Of a DNA stretch of 64,000 nucleotides, positions 1 to 9,362 are shown piece after piece. Source of the stretch: Aliitabrizicola sp041905595. GTDB lineage: Bacteria > Pseudomonadota > Alphaproteobacteria > Rhodobacterales > Rhodobacteraceae. Numbering within the stretch: the first letter of the stretch is position 1; the number at the start of each line of letters is the position of its first letter. Location of the stretch: NCBI GenBank assembly GCA_041905595.1, contig JAYRKT010000008.1:70710-134709 (forward strand), in the 5' to 3' direction. The notes beneath the pieces were generated by a model that was not told where the DNA came from, made no database searches, and worked only from the letters and a program-made list of their open reading frames with translations. Position numbers and translations under genes: made by a program.

Positions 1-182
1 CGGATGCGGTCGTCATCCGTGGCCACGACCACCCGATCCGCGCCGCGAACGATGCAGGCGGCTTCCCAGCTTCGGCGGATCAGGCTCTTGGTGGCGCCGT
101 CGGGCCCCTTCAGCTCGACCAGCGGCTTGCCTGGATAACGGGTCGAGGCGTAACGGGCCGGAATGGCGATCAGCACACTCAT
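1..182 (-). CDS. kdsB: 3-deoxy-manno-octulosonate cytidylyltransferase, N-terminal part
   Basis: This gene runs off the left edge; only the first 60 residues are visible. They begin MSVLIAIPARYASTRYPGKP, the nucleotide-binding signature of CMP-Kdo synthetases, and continue with the family-typical VVVATDDDRI. The enzyme activates Kdo with CTP in the cytoplasm for lipopolysaccharide core or for Kdo-linked capsule. The ATG at 180-182 overlaps the stop of cysQ upstream (shared TCAT on the plus strand), so translation of the two is probably coupled. A paralogue (KpsU) serves capsule clusters; the neighbouring polysaccharide-type permease leaves that reading open. The rest of the gene is outside the window. 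Confidence 0.93.
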   Translation of the reverse strand, partial: MSVLIAIPARYASTRYPGKPLVELKGPDGATKSLIRRSWEAACIVRGADRVVVATDDDRI

Positions 183-973
183 TTCTTCAGCTCCACTCCC
201 GGCGCGAAGGCGATGAAGAAGGGGTTGTCCCATCCAGCCTTGCCGTAGGTGAGCGGTTCATGTGTGTCAAAGCGCACGACCACCCCTCCAGCCCCTCGCA
301 ACACGGCATCGCCAGCGGCCGTATCCCACTCCATCGTTCGCCCGAGGCGGGGGTACAGATCCGCCTCCCCGGTGGCGACAAGGCAGAACTTCAGCGACGA
401 TCCGGCGCTGGTCATGTCGCGGACGCTGTATCTTGCAATGTAGTCATCCGTCGCCTGATCACGGTGCGATTTCGACGCGACCACCATGAGCGCGGCATTG
501 TCGGGGCGCGACACATGCAGGTCCGTCAGTCGGCCGGGGCGGTCGCGGTCATGCGGGGCGGCCTCCTCCACTGAGCGTCCATCGGCGAGGGTATAGAACA
601 GTCGCCCCTTGGCCGGGGCATAGACGACGCCGCGGACCGGAACGCCTTCCTCGACATAGGCGATGTTGACGGTGAAATCGCCGCGCCGCTGGACGAATTC
701 CTTGGTGCCGTCCAGCGGATCGACGATCAGGAAGGTCGAGGCGGACAGGCCGTGCGAGGCCGACTGCTCTTCGGTGATAAGCGGCAGGTCGGGAAAGGCG
801 GCCTGTAGCCCGGCAGAGATCAGGGCATCCGCGGCTTCATCCGCCTCGGTGACAGGGCTGGTATCGGACTTTGCCTTGACCTCGAAATCCGGGCCTTCGT
901 AGATCGCCATGATCCGGTCGCCCGCTTCAAGCGCCAGTCGGCGCATCACTGTCAGCAAGCGATCATGATCCAT
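179..973 (-). CDS. cysQ: 3'(2'),5'-bisphosphate nucleotidase CysQ
   Basis: 264 residues of the inositol-monophosphatase superfamily. It removes a phosphate from PAP or PAPS, by-products of sulfate assimilation, using magnesium. Visible metal-site motifs are the EE of PLITEEQ, DPLDGTKEF (the DPxDGT metal-binding loop) and WDTAAGDAVL near the C-terminus. I chose the ATG at 971-973 because a GGAG lies about nine bases upstream; an in-frame start 81 bases earlier adds a non-conserved tail. The gene is followed without a gap by kdsB, an order common in this bacterial group. A general inositol monophosphatase is the alternative, but the length and the FVQRRGDFTVNI stretch favour CysQ. Confidence 0.9.
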   Translation of the reverse strand: MDHDRLLTVMRRLALEAGDRIMAIYEGPDFEVKAKSDTSPVTEADEAADALISAGLQAAFPDLPLITEEQSASHGLSASTFLIVDPLDGTKEFVQRRGDFTVNIAYVEEGVPVRGVVYAPAKGRLFYTLADGRSVEEAAPHDRDRPGRLTDLHVSRPDNAALMVVASKSHRDQATDDYIARYSVRDMTSAGSSLKFCLVATGEADLYPRLGRTMEWDTAAGDAVLRGAGGVVVRFDTHEPLTYGKAGWDNPFFIAFAPGVELKK

Positions 974-1108
974 CTGCGGTCTCCAGTCCTGTCCAGTCGC
1001 CACAGTTGAATAATTGCGGCATATTCTTATGATGGGCCGCAAAGGGAACGGCAAGATTTCCCTGCGCAGATTGTGGCGAAGCCATCGCCCCCGAGGAAGC
1101 AGTCAGGC

Positions 1109-1933
1109 ATGTTCCGCACTCCGACGAAACCGTCACGCCTGCGTTCCGCTTTTGGGATGATGGAGGTCACGTTCCATGTCGCGGTGCGCCGGTTGCGCAA
1201 GTCGCATCGCAACGCTGCCTTCGGCCTGTTGATGAACATCACGCAGTCGGTGCTGTTCGTGCTGCTGCTCTATTTTGCCATGAGCATGCTTGGGATGCGG
1301 CGGGCAGCGGTGCGCGGCGACTTCATGCTTTACACGATGACCGGCGTCTTCATGTTCATGACGTTCAGCAAGACAATGGGGGCGGTCGCAGGGGCCGAAA
1401 ACTCGACCTCGCAGATGATGAAGCACGCCCCGATGAACACCTTTGTCTCGATCGGTGCGGCGGCGCTGTCTTCGCTCTATATCCAGATCCTTTCAGCCGG
1501 CGTGATCCTGTTCTTCTACGATGTCGTGTTCAATCCGATCACGATAGATGAGCCTGTGGGTGCGCTGCTGACGCTGCTGATGGCGTGGATCTGGGGCACT
1601 TCCGTCGGAATGGTGTTCCTTGCCGCCAAGCCCTGGTCGCCGAACCTGTTCGGGATCGCGGCGACGATCTTCCAGCGGCTGAACCTGTTGTTTTCGGGCA
1701 AGATGTTTCTGGCAAATACCCTGTCGAGCACGATGCTGGTCATGTTCTGGTGGAATCCGTTGTTCCACATCATTGACCAGTCGCGCGGCTATGTCTTTCT
1801 GAACTACACACCGCGGAATACCAATCTGACCTATCCGCTGAAGGTCACGCTGGCCTGCTTCATGGTTGGGCTGCTGCTAGAAAACTTCACCCGCCGGCAT
1901 GCCTCCGCCAGCTGGAACGCCAGCAGCAACTAG
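1109..1933 (+). CDS. ABC-2 type permease, polysaccharide-export family
   Basis: 274 residues with about six hydrophobic segments: roughly residues 38-58, 70-90, 110-135, 150-172, 185-210 and 235-255. The layout matches ABC-2 membrane permeases of the KpsM/Wzm/RkpT type, which export capsule or O-antigen across the inner membrane. The TSFGTS-like WIWGTSVGMVF and the late NPLFHIID segment are typical. An earlier GTG at 1073 is possible, but the ATG at 1109 has a GAGGA upstream and removes an unconserved basic tail. No ATPase partner is present in the window. The divergent kdsB-cysQ pair suggests, but does not prove, a capsule (Kps-like) locus to the left. Confidence 0.8.
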   Translation: MFRTPTKPSRLRSAFGMMEVTFHVAVRRLRKSHRNAAFGLLMNITQSVLFVLLLYFAMSMLGMRRAAVRGDFMLYTMTGVFMFMTFSKTMGAVAGAENSTSQMMKHAPMNTFVSIGAAALSSLYIQILSAGVILFFYDVVFNPITIDEPVGALLTLLMAWIWGTSVGMVFLAAKPWSPNLFGIAATIFQRLNLLFSGKMFLANTLSSTMLVMFWWNPLFHIIDQSRGYVFLNYTPRNTNLTYPLKVTLACFMVGLLLENFTRRHASASWNASSN

Positions 1934-2556
1934 GGCGCAGGGTCGACCACCCGCAAGGTCAGGTTGATCCGCCCGCCCTGCGGCAGCAGGGTCGATGATC
2001 CGTGGCGCACACGGTCGATCCCGTGCCAGGCCAGCCGCGCCGGGCCGCCCATGACCACGACATCCCCCGATGACAGCCACAAGCTGCGTGTCGGTTCTTT
2101 GCGGTCTGTGCCGCCCATACGGAACAGGGCGCTGTCACCCAGCGAGATCGAGACGACGGGAAAGCTGAAATCTCCTTCGTCGCGGTCCTGGTGCAGTCCC
2201 ATCCGTGCACCTTCCCCATAGAAATTCACCAGACAGCAATCGGGTTTCCGCGCCAGGCCCGTCACCTTGTCCCACACGGACAGCACCTGATCTGGAATAT
2301 CGGGCCAGGGCGTTCCCCGGGGATGCGTGGGCGAATACCGATAGCCTTTGCGGTCGGTGATCCAGCCCAACCGGCCCGCAGCGGTCATCCGCACACTCAT
2401 TTGCCGCCCGCCCGGCGTGACCGGCGAAACCAAGGGGGCGGCGGCCACGACAAGCCGCAGGCCTTCGACCATAGCGGCCTGATCAGCAGGGGCCAGCAGG
2501 GCCGGATAGATATCGAAGCCCGCAATCCGAAGGCCTGGTTCAACGCGATCGTTCAT
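1930..2556 (-). CDS. alkB: Alkylated DNA repair dioxygenase AlkB
   Basis: 208 residues, close to the usual AlkB length. AlkB uses Fe(II), oxygen and 2-oxoglutarate to remove methyl groups from 1-methyladenine and 3-methylcytosine in DNA and RNA. Visible signatures: NFYGEGARMGLHQDRDE, which carries the HxD iron ligands; a later iron-binding His in the WHGIDRVRHG region; and RINLTLR, holding the two arginines that bind 2-oxoglutarate and substrate. The ATG at 2554-2556 is preferred because AGGA lies eight bases before it; an ATG nine bases upstream has no spacing to any ribosome site. Its stop codon TAG shares the same CTAG with the stop of the convergent permease gene. Confidence 0.92.
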   Translation of the reverse strand: MNDRVEPGLRIAGFDIYPALLAPADQAAMVEGLRLVVAAAPLVSPVTPGGRQMSVRMTAAGRLGWITDRKGYRYSPTHPRGTPWPDIPDQVLSVWDKVTGLARKPDCCLVNFYGEGARMGLHQDRDEGDFSFPVVSISLGDSALFRMGGTDRKEPTRSLWLSSGDVVVMGGPARLAWHGIDRVRHGSSTLLPQGGRINLTLRVVDPAP

Positions 2557-2602
2557 GCATGCCATCCTGATCAAATTCCCCGAAAATCACGGCTCTGTGA
2601 CG

Positions 2603-2631
2603 CTTGCAGGGCCCAAGACCCCCTCTTATAT
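2603..2631 (+). promoter_or_regulatory. Candidate RpoH (sigma-32) promoter of dnaKJ
   Basis: CTTG at 2603-2606 is followed after exactly 18 bases by CTTATAT at 2625-2631. This fits the alphaproteobacterial heat-shock consensus CTTG-N17/18-CNTATNT. It lies about 115 bases before the dnaK start, so the leader would be about 105 bases long. The match is seen directly; use by RpoH is inferred. Confidence 0.75.
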
Positions 2632-2745
2632 ACCCCTCGAAGCCGGGGCGGGCGGCCGCCCTTCCCGGTCAGAATTGGGATCGGGGACGGGAAGCCGCAA
2701 CGGGTCTTGCCCCCATAACATCGCCGAAAGAAGAGGTAGCAGAAT

Positions 2746-4650
2746 ATGGCCAAAGTCATCGGGATCGACCTCGGGACGACGAACTCCTGCGTAGCCATCA
2801 TGGATGGCGCTCAACCGCGGGTCATCGAAAACTCGGAAGGCGCCCGCACCACCCCCTCCATCGTCGGTTTCACCGAAACCGAACGTCTGGTCGGCCAGCC
2901 GGCAAAACGCCAGGCGGTCACCAACCCCACGAACACCGTCTTTGCGGTCAAGCGCCTGATCGGGCGCCGGGTCGACGACCCCATGATCGCCAAGGACAAG
3001 AAGAACCTGCCGTACCACGTCGTGAACGGCGGTAACGGCGACGCCTGGGTCGAAGTGCGCGGCGAGAAATACTCGCCCAGCCAGATCTCGGCCTTCATCC
3101 TGCAGAAGATGAAGGAAACGGCGGAGTCCTATCTGGGCGAGCCGGTGACGCAGGCCGTCATCACGGTTCCCGCCTATTTCAACGACGCCCAGCGTCAGGC
3201 GACGAAAGACGCCGGCAAGATCGCCGGTCTCGAAGTGCTGCGCATCATCAACGAGCCGACGGCGGCTGCGCTGGCCTACGGTCTCGACAAGAAGGAAACG
3301 AAGACGATCGCGGTCTATGACCTTGGCGGCGGTACCTTCGACATCACCATTCTCGAGATCGACGACGGCCTGTTCGAAGTGAAATCGACCAACGGGGATA
3401 CCTTCCTCGGCGGTGAAGACTTCGACATGCGCATCGTCAATTACCTCGCCGACGAGTTCAAAAAGGAACACGGCGTCGACCTTACGCTCGACAAGATGGC
3501 GCTCCAGCGCCTGAAGGAAGCGGCTGAAAAGGCCAAGATCGAGCTGTCGTCCAGCCAGCAGACCGAGATCAACCAGCCGTTCATCAGCATGGACAAGAAC
3601 ACCGGGCAGCCCCTGCACCTGGTGGTCAAGCTGACCCGCGCCAAGCTGGAAAGCCTTGTCGGCGACCTCATCAAGGCCTCGATCAAACCCTGCCAGGCCG
3701 CGCTGAAAGATGCCGGTGTGACCGTGGGCGACATCGACGAGGTGGTTCTGGTCGGCGGTATGACCCGGATGCCGAAAGTCATCGAAGAGGTGACGAAGTT
3801 CTTCGGGAAAGAGCCGCACAAGGGCGTGAACCCGGACGAAGTCGTGGCGCTTGGCGCGGCGATCCAGGCCGGCGTGCTGCAAGGTGACGTCAAGGACGTC
3901 GTCCTGCTCGATGTGACCCCGCTGTCGCTCGGCATCGAAACGCTCGGTGGCGTGTTCACCCGCCTGATCGATCGCAACACCACGATCCCGACCAAGAAGT
4001 CGCAGATCTTCTCCACGGCCGAAGACAACCAGAACGCCGTGACGATCCGCGTCTTCCAGGGCGAGCGCGAGATGGCGGCCGACAACAAGATGCTGGGCCA
4101 GTTCAACCTGGAACAGATCCCGCCGGCGCCGCGTGGCGTGCCGCAGATCGAGGTGACCTTCGACATCGACGCCAACGGCATCGTGTCGGTCAACGCCAAG
4201 GACAAGGGCACGGGCCGCACCCAGCAGATCACGATCCAGGCGTCCGGCGGTCTGTCGGATGACGAGATCGAAAAGATGGTCAAGGACGCCGAGGCGAATG
4301 CCGAGTCGGACAAGAAACGGCGTGAACTCGTCGAGACCAAGAACCAGGGTGAAAGCCTGCTGCACTCGACCAAGAAGTCGCTCGAAGAGCATGGCGACAA
4401 GGTCGACCCGTCGACTGTCGAGGCCATCGAGCTTGCCATGGGTGCGCTGGAAGAGGCCCTCAAGTCGGAAGACCCGGGCAAGATCCGTGGCGGCATCCAG
4501 AACCTGACCGAGGCCGCGATGAAACTTGGCGAAGCCATCTACAAGGCCAGCCAGGCCGAGGGTGAAGGCGCCGAGGATGGTCCTCGCGATGTGGATGACG
4601 AGATCGTCGATGCCGACTTCGAGGATCTCGGGGAAAACAAGCGGAAGTAA
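2746..4650 (+). CDS. dnaK: Chaperone protein DnaK (Hsp70)
   Basis: 634 residues, the normal length. The ATP-driven Hsp70 chaperone folds nascent and stress-damaged proteins with DnaJ and GrpE, and in proteobacteria also controls sigma-32 stability. The N-terminal ATPase domain starts with IGIDLGTTNSCVAIM and carries YDLGGGTFDITIL and VVLVGGMTRMPKV; the substrate domain follows VLLDVTPLSLGIETLGG; the acidic C-terminus ends DADFEDLGENKRK. A ribosome site (AAGAAGAGG) precedes the ATG. dnaJ follows after 72 bases with a weak hairpin between them. grpE is not in the window. Regulation by heat shock is suggested by the promoter at 2603-2631. Confidence 0.99.
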   Translation: MAKVIGIDLGTTNSCVAIMDGAQPRVIENSEGARTTPSIVGFTETERLVGQPAKRQAVTNPTNTVFAVKRLIGRRVDDPMIAKDKKNLPYHVVNGGNGDAWVEVRGEKYSPSQISAFILQKMKETAESYLGEPVTQAVITVPAYFNDAQRQATKDAGKIAGLEVLRIINEPTAAALAYGLDKKETKTIAVYDLGGGTFDITILEIDDGLFEVKSTNGDTFLGGEDFDMRIVNYLADEFKKEHGVDLTLDKMALQRLKEAAEKAKIELSSSQQTEINQPFISMDKNTGQPLHLVVKLTRAKLESLVGDLIKASIKPCQAALKDAGVTVGDIDEVVLVGGMTRMPKVIEEVTKFFGKEPHKGVNPDEVVALGAAIQAGVLQGDVKDVVLLDVTPLSLGIETLGGVFTRLIDRNTTIPTKKSQIFSTAEDNQNAVTIRVFQGEREMAADNKMLGQFNLEQIPPAPRGVPQIEVTFDIDANGIVSVNAKDKGTGRTQQITIQASGGLSDDEIEKMVKDAEANAESDKKRRELVETKNQGESLLHSTKKSLEEHGDKVDPSTVEAIELAMGALEEALKSEDPGKIRGGIQNLTEAAMKLGEAIYKASQAEGEGAEDGPRDVDDEIVDADFEDLGENKRK

Positions 4651-4670
4651 GACCGCGCAGAACCTAAGAG

Positions 4671-4694
4671 GGGCGGTCCGGCAACGGGCCGCCC
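4671..4694 (+). terminator. Intra-operon hairpin between dnaK and dnaJ
   Basis: GGGCGGTCCG and CGGGCCGCCC form a 10-bp stem (one G-U pair) with a GCAA tetraloop, followed only by TTCTCC rather than a U-run. It is likely an attenuator or mRNA-stabilising structure that lowers dnaJ relative to dnaK, not a full stop. Confidence 0.55.
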
Positions 4695-4722
4695 TTCTCC
4701 GGTTCAGTCAGGGAGTTTTGCC

Positions 4723-5874
4723 ATGGCAAAGCGCGACTATTACGAAGTGCTTGGAGTCTCCAAGGGGGCATCGGCGGAAGAGCTGAAGAAGGCCTATCGC
4801 ACGAAGGCCAAAGAGCTTCACCCCGACCGCAACTCTGACAATCCGCAGGCCGAGGCCCAGTTCAAGGAAGTGAACGAGGCCTACGACGTGCTCAAGGATG
4901 CCGACAAGAAGGCGGCCTATGACCGCTTCGGCCATGCAGCCTTCGAAGGTGGTATGGGCGGTGGCGGCGGTGGTCCGCGTGGCGGCTTCGGACAGGGCGA
5001 CTTTGCCTCGGCCTTCTCGGATGTCTTCGAGGATCTCTTCGGCGATTTCATGGGCGGCCGCGGTGGCGGTCAGGCCCGATCCCGCGCGCAACGCGGGTCA
5101 GACCTGCGCTACAACATGCGCGTCTCACTCGAAGAGGCCTATTCAGGCATCCAGAAGACGATCAACGTGCCCGCCTCGGTCACCTGCGACGCCTGCCACG
5201 GCAGCGGGGCGGAAGGCGGCGCCGAGCCGGTCACTTGCCCGACCTGTTCGGGCATGGGCAAGGTTCGCGCCCAGCAGGGCTTCTTCACCGTCGAGCGAAC
5301 CTGCCCGACCTGCGGCGGCATGGGCCAGATCGTCAAGAACCCCTGCAAGGTCTGCAACGGGGCCGGACGGGTCGAGAAGGAACGCTCGTTGTCGGTCAAC
5401 ATCCCTGCAGGGGTGGAAACCGGCACACGCATCCGTCTGGCTGGCGAAGGCGAGGCAGGGCTGCGTGGTGGGCCCTCAGGCGATCTCTACATTTTCATCG
5501 AGGTGAAGGATCATGCCCTGTTCCAGCGCGACGGCACGAGCCTGTACTGCCACGTTCCGATCAGCTTCACCACGGCCGCCCTTGGCGGCGAGGTGGAGGT
5601 GCCGACGATTGACGGCGGCATGAGCCGGGTCAAAGTGCCGGCGGGCAGCCAGACCGGCAAGCAGATGCGCCTGCGTGGCAAGGGCATGCCTGCCCTGCGT
5701 GGTGGCGGATCGGGCGACATGCTGATCGAGCTTGCCGTTGAGACGCCGGTCAATCTGACTTCGCGCCAGAAGGAACTGCTGCGCGAATTCGAATCGCTCA
5801 GCCGCGAAAACAACCCGGAGGGGTCGTCCTTCTTCTCGAAGGTGAAGGGCTTCTGGGACAGCAAGAAAAGCTGA
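4723..5874 (+). CDS. dnaJ: Chaperone protein DnaJ (Hsp40)
   Basis: 383 residues, class A Hsp40. It delivers substrates to DnaK and stimulates its ATPase. Order of domains: J-domain (about 1-70) with the essential HPD in ELHPDRN; a Gly/Phe-rich linker (about 75-110); a zinc domain with four CxxCxGxG repeats (CDACHGSG, CPTCSGMG, CPTCGGMG, CKVCNGAG, about residues 150-220); then the two beta-barrel substrate domains. A GGGAG precedes the ATG. It is the second gene of the dnaK operon and is closed by a strong terminator. Confidence 0.98.
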   Translation: MAKRDYYEVLGVSKGASAEELKKAYRTKAKELHPDRNSDNPQAEAQFKEVNEAYDVLKDADKKAAYDRFGHAAFEGGMGGGGGGPRGGFGQGDFASAFSDVFEDLFGDFMGGRGGGQARSRAQRGSDLRYNMRVSLEEAYSGIQKTINVPASVTCDACHGSGAEGGAEPVTCPTCSGMGKVRAQQGFFTVERTCPTCGGMGQIVKNPCKVCNGAGRVEKERSLSVNIPAGVETGTRIRLAGEGEAGLRGGPSGDLYIFIEVKDHALFQRDGTSLYCHVPISFTTAALGGEVEVPTIDGGMSRVKVPAGSQTGKQMRLRGKGMPALRGGGSGDMLIELAVETPVNLTSRQKELLREFESLSRENNPEGSSFFSKVKGFWDSKKS

Positions 5875-5899
5875 GTATCGCCGATTGCTTTCGGCAAGG

Positions 5900-5926
5900 G
5901 GCCGTCCCGTTCGGGGCGGCCTTTTT
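5900..5926 (+). terminator. Rho-independent terminator after dnaJ
   Basis: GGCCGTCCC and GGGGCGGCC make a 9-bp stem (one G-U pair) with a small GTTC loop, directly followed by TTTTT at 5922-5926. It ends the dnaKJ operon and separates it from arsA. Confidence 0.8.
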
Positions 5927-6015
5927 CGTTCCGCTGCTAGATTTCGGAACCCGACGAGATATGGGTAAAGAGCATCCAAGCCCGCAACTGATCTATGTCA
6001 TCGTCAGCCGCTATC

Positions 6016-6042
6016 TAATCCGCTGATCATCCCATGGGATTA
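6016..6042. promoter_or_regulatory. Palindromic candidate operator before arsA
   Basis: ATCCCATGGGAT at 6029-6040 is a perfect 12-base palindrome, nested in a looser TAATCC...GGATTA pair (6016-6021 with 6037-6042). It ends 16 bases before the arsA GTG start, where a repressor would block initiation. No regulator gene lies next to it, so the binding protein is unknown. Confidence 0.4.
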
Positions 6043-6058
6043 AACTCGAGGTTTTCCG

Positions 6059-7801
<1,743 letters not shown>

Positions 7802-8082
7802 GAGTCCTTGCATCTGCGGACCTCGGATCGTCGTCTCTTGTCGGTAGAGTTGGAGCTTGCCCAAGGCGAGGCCACTTCTTTGCGATTGTCTGCGGTCCGC
7901 CAATGCCGGCTCGGGCAGATGAACTACTGACAATCGCCCCTGAGTCTGCACCCGGTCGCCAGTTGTGAGCTTTGAGACGAACACTGCCTCTCACAGGCAC
8001 TAAACTCGTCAGGGACGTAGGTTACAAGCCGACAGCCGCAGTCGGCGGAGCCATGCAATGGGGCCGCATCCCCGAAAAGCAA
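7802..8082. other. Non-coding stretch between arsA and tRNA-Leu
   Basis: About 280 bases follow arsA without a supported gene. Reading frames here are short, have no ribosome sites and no recognisable motifs. I see no terminator directly after arsA and no repeat of the tRNA 3' end, so there is no positive sign of an integrated element, although the 3' side of a tRNA gene is a usual integration site. Confidence 0.5.
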
Positions 8083-8107
8083 AAGGCCCCGCGACCGCGG
8101 GGCCTTT
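8083..8107 (-). terminator. Terminator after tRNA-Leu
   Basis: GGCCCCGC and GCGGGGCC pair around GACC; the hairpin is flanked by AAAA on the left and TTTTT on the right on the plus strand, so it can act in both directions. On the minus strand it ends the tRNA-Leu transcript; on the plus strand it could also stop read-through from arsA. Confidence 0.8.
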
Positions 8108-8115
8108 TTGATATT

Positions 8116-8200
8116 TGGTGCCCAGGAGAGGACTCGAACCTCCACGTCTTGCAACACTGGTACCTGAAACCAGCGCGTCTACCAATTCCGCCACCTGGGC
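8116..8200 (-). tRNA. tRNA-Leu (anticodon CAG)
   Basis: 85 nucleotides including an encoded CCA. The acceptor stem is GCCCAGG/CCTGGGC with discriminator A, the anticodon stem is CTGGT/ACCAG around the loop TTCAGGT (anticodon CAG), and there is a long variable arm as expected for leucine tRNAs. The T-arm carries GGTTCGAGTCC. It decodes CUG, the dominant leucine codon in such GC-rich genomes. Confidence 0.96.
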
Positions 8201-8349
8201 AGGTGTCGTGACGGGCGATGTATCCATGCCGAATGTCGGTGTCAACGGGGCGAGAGGAAAAAACGTCGCGCCAAATGCGGCTTGTTCCCGCAAGAGTGAA
8301 AAGCTATTCCCGGGGGCAGGTTTGCAGCAATTCCAAGAGGGCGCGGCAG

Positions 8350-9336
8350 ATGAGCAAGCTCGTCACGATCTATGGCGGTTCGGGTTTCATCGGGCGCTAC
8401 ATCGCGCGGCGCATGGCGCAGGAGGGTTGGCGTGTTCGGGTTGCCTGCCGCCGCCCGAACGACGCGCTGTTCGTCAAGACCTATGGCGTCGTCGGCCAGG
8501 TCGAGCCGGTTCTGTGCAATGTGCGCGACGATGCCTCGGTCCGGGCGGTGATGCTTGGCGCCGATGCCGTTGTGAACTGCGTGGGCATCCTGGCCGAAGC
8601 CGGGGCGAACAGGTTCGATACCGTCCAGACCGAAGGTGCGGCCCGCATCGCCCGTATCGCGATGGATCTTGGCGTTGGGAAGCTGGTTCATGTGTCGGCC
8701 ATCGGCGCCGATGCGAAGTCCGACAGCAATTATGCGCGGACCAAGGCGGAAGGCGAGTCTGCCGTTCTCGCAGCCTTCCCCTCGGCCGTGATCCTGCGCC
8801 CCTCGGTGGTGTTCGGCCCAGAAGACCAGTTCTTCAACCGTTTCGCCGGCATGACCGTCCTCAGCCCGATCCTGCCGATCGTCGGCGGCAACACGAAGTT
8901 CCAGCCCGTCTATGTCGACGATGTCGCGCAAGCGGCAGTGAAAGGCGTCCTTGGTGAGGCCGTTCCCGGGATCTACGAACTTGGCGGACCGGAAGTTGCG
9001 ACCTTCCGCGAGCATATGAAACAGATGCTCGACGTGGTGCAGCGGCGGCGGCTGATCCTGAACCTGCCGTTCGTCGCCGGGCGGATCATGGGCTTTGCTC
9101 TGGATGCCCTTCAGTTCGTTACGCTCGGCCTGGTCAAGAACAAGACGCTGACCCTCGATCAGGTCAGAAATCTGGCACATGACAATGTGGTTGCTGCAAA
9201 TGCGAAAGGTCTGGCCGACCTCGGCATCACAGCTGCGTCATTCAACGCCATCGCCCCGGAATACCTGTGGCGTTACCGGCCGTCGGGGCAGTATGCGGCC
9301 ATCAGGGACTCCGCGAAGAACCTTCGCAAGGCCTGA
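8350..9336 (+). CDS. Complex I NDUFA9-subunit family protein (atypical SDR)
   Basis: 328 residues. An N-terminal Rossmann fold is shown by VTIYGGSGFIGRYIARRMAQEGW and by DAVVNCVGIL. The family (atypical short-chain dehydrogenase, NDUFA9/39-kDa subunit type) binds NAD(P)H; in alphaproteobacteria homologues associate with or resemble the accessory subunit of NADH dehydrogenase, although the catalytic Tyr-Lys pair is often degenerate. Here YARTKAEGE does retain a YxxxK. The ATG at 8350 is preceded only by the purine-rich GCGGCAG. uppP follows after 26 bases, so the two may share a transcript. Confidence 0.85.
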   Translation: MSKLVTIYGGSGFIGRYIARRMAQEGWRVRVACRRPNDALFVKTYGVVGQVEPVLCNVRDDASVRAVMLGADAVVNCVGILAEAGANRFDTVQTEGAARIARIAMDLGVGKLVHVSAIGADAKSDSNYARTKAEGESAVLAAFPSAVILRPSVVFGPEDQFFNRFAGMTVLSPILPIVGGNTKFQPVYVDDVAQAAVKGVLGEAVPGIYELGGPEVATFREHMKQMLDVVQRRRLILNLPFVAGRIMGFALDALQFVTLGLVKNKTLTLDQVRNLAHDNVVAANAKGLADLGITAASFNAIAPEYLWRYRPSGQYAAIRDSAKNLRKA

Positions 9337-9362
9337 GACGAACCTGACAAGACGAGGTGACC

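Noticed and set aside
2708..2740. Possible third copy of the short repeat, before dnaK
   Set aside because: Only the CCCCCAT head and the GAAAGAAGAGG tail are similar; the core differs and the resemblance may be chance.
2626..4392. A 588-codon open frame on the minus strand opposite dnaK
   Set aside because: Long antisense frames opposite dnaK are a known artefact of its codon bias. It has repetitive Asp/Leu/Arg text, no ribosome site and no recognisable domain, while dnaK itself is certain.
8116..8200. tRNA-Leu as an attachment site of an integrated island
   Set aside because: No second copy of the tRNA 3' end and no integrase gene were found in the window.
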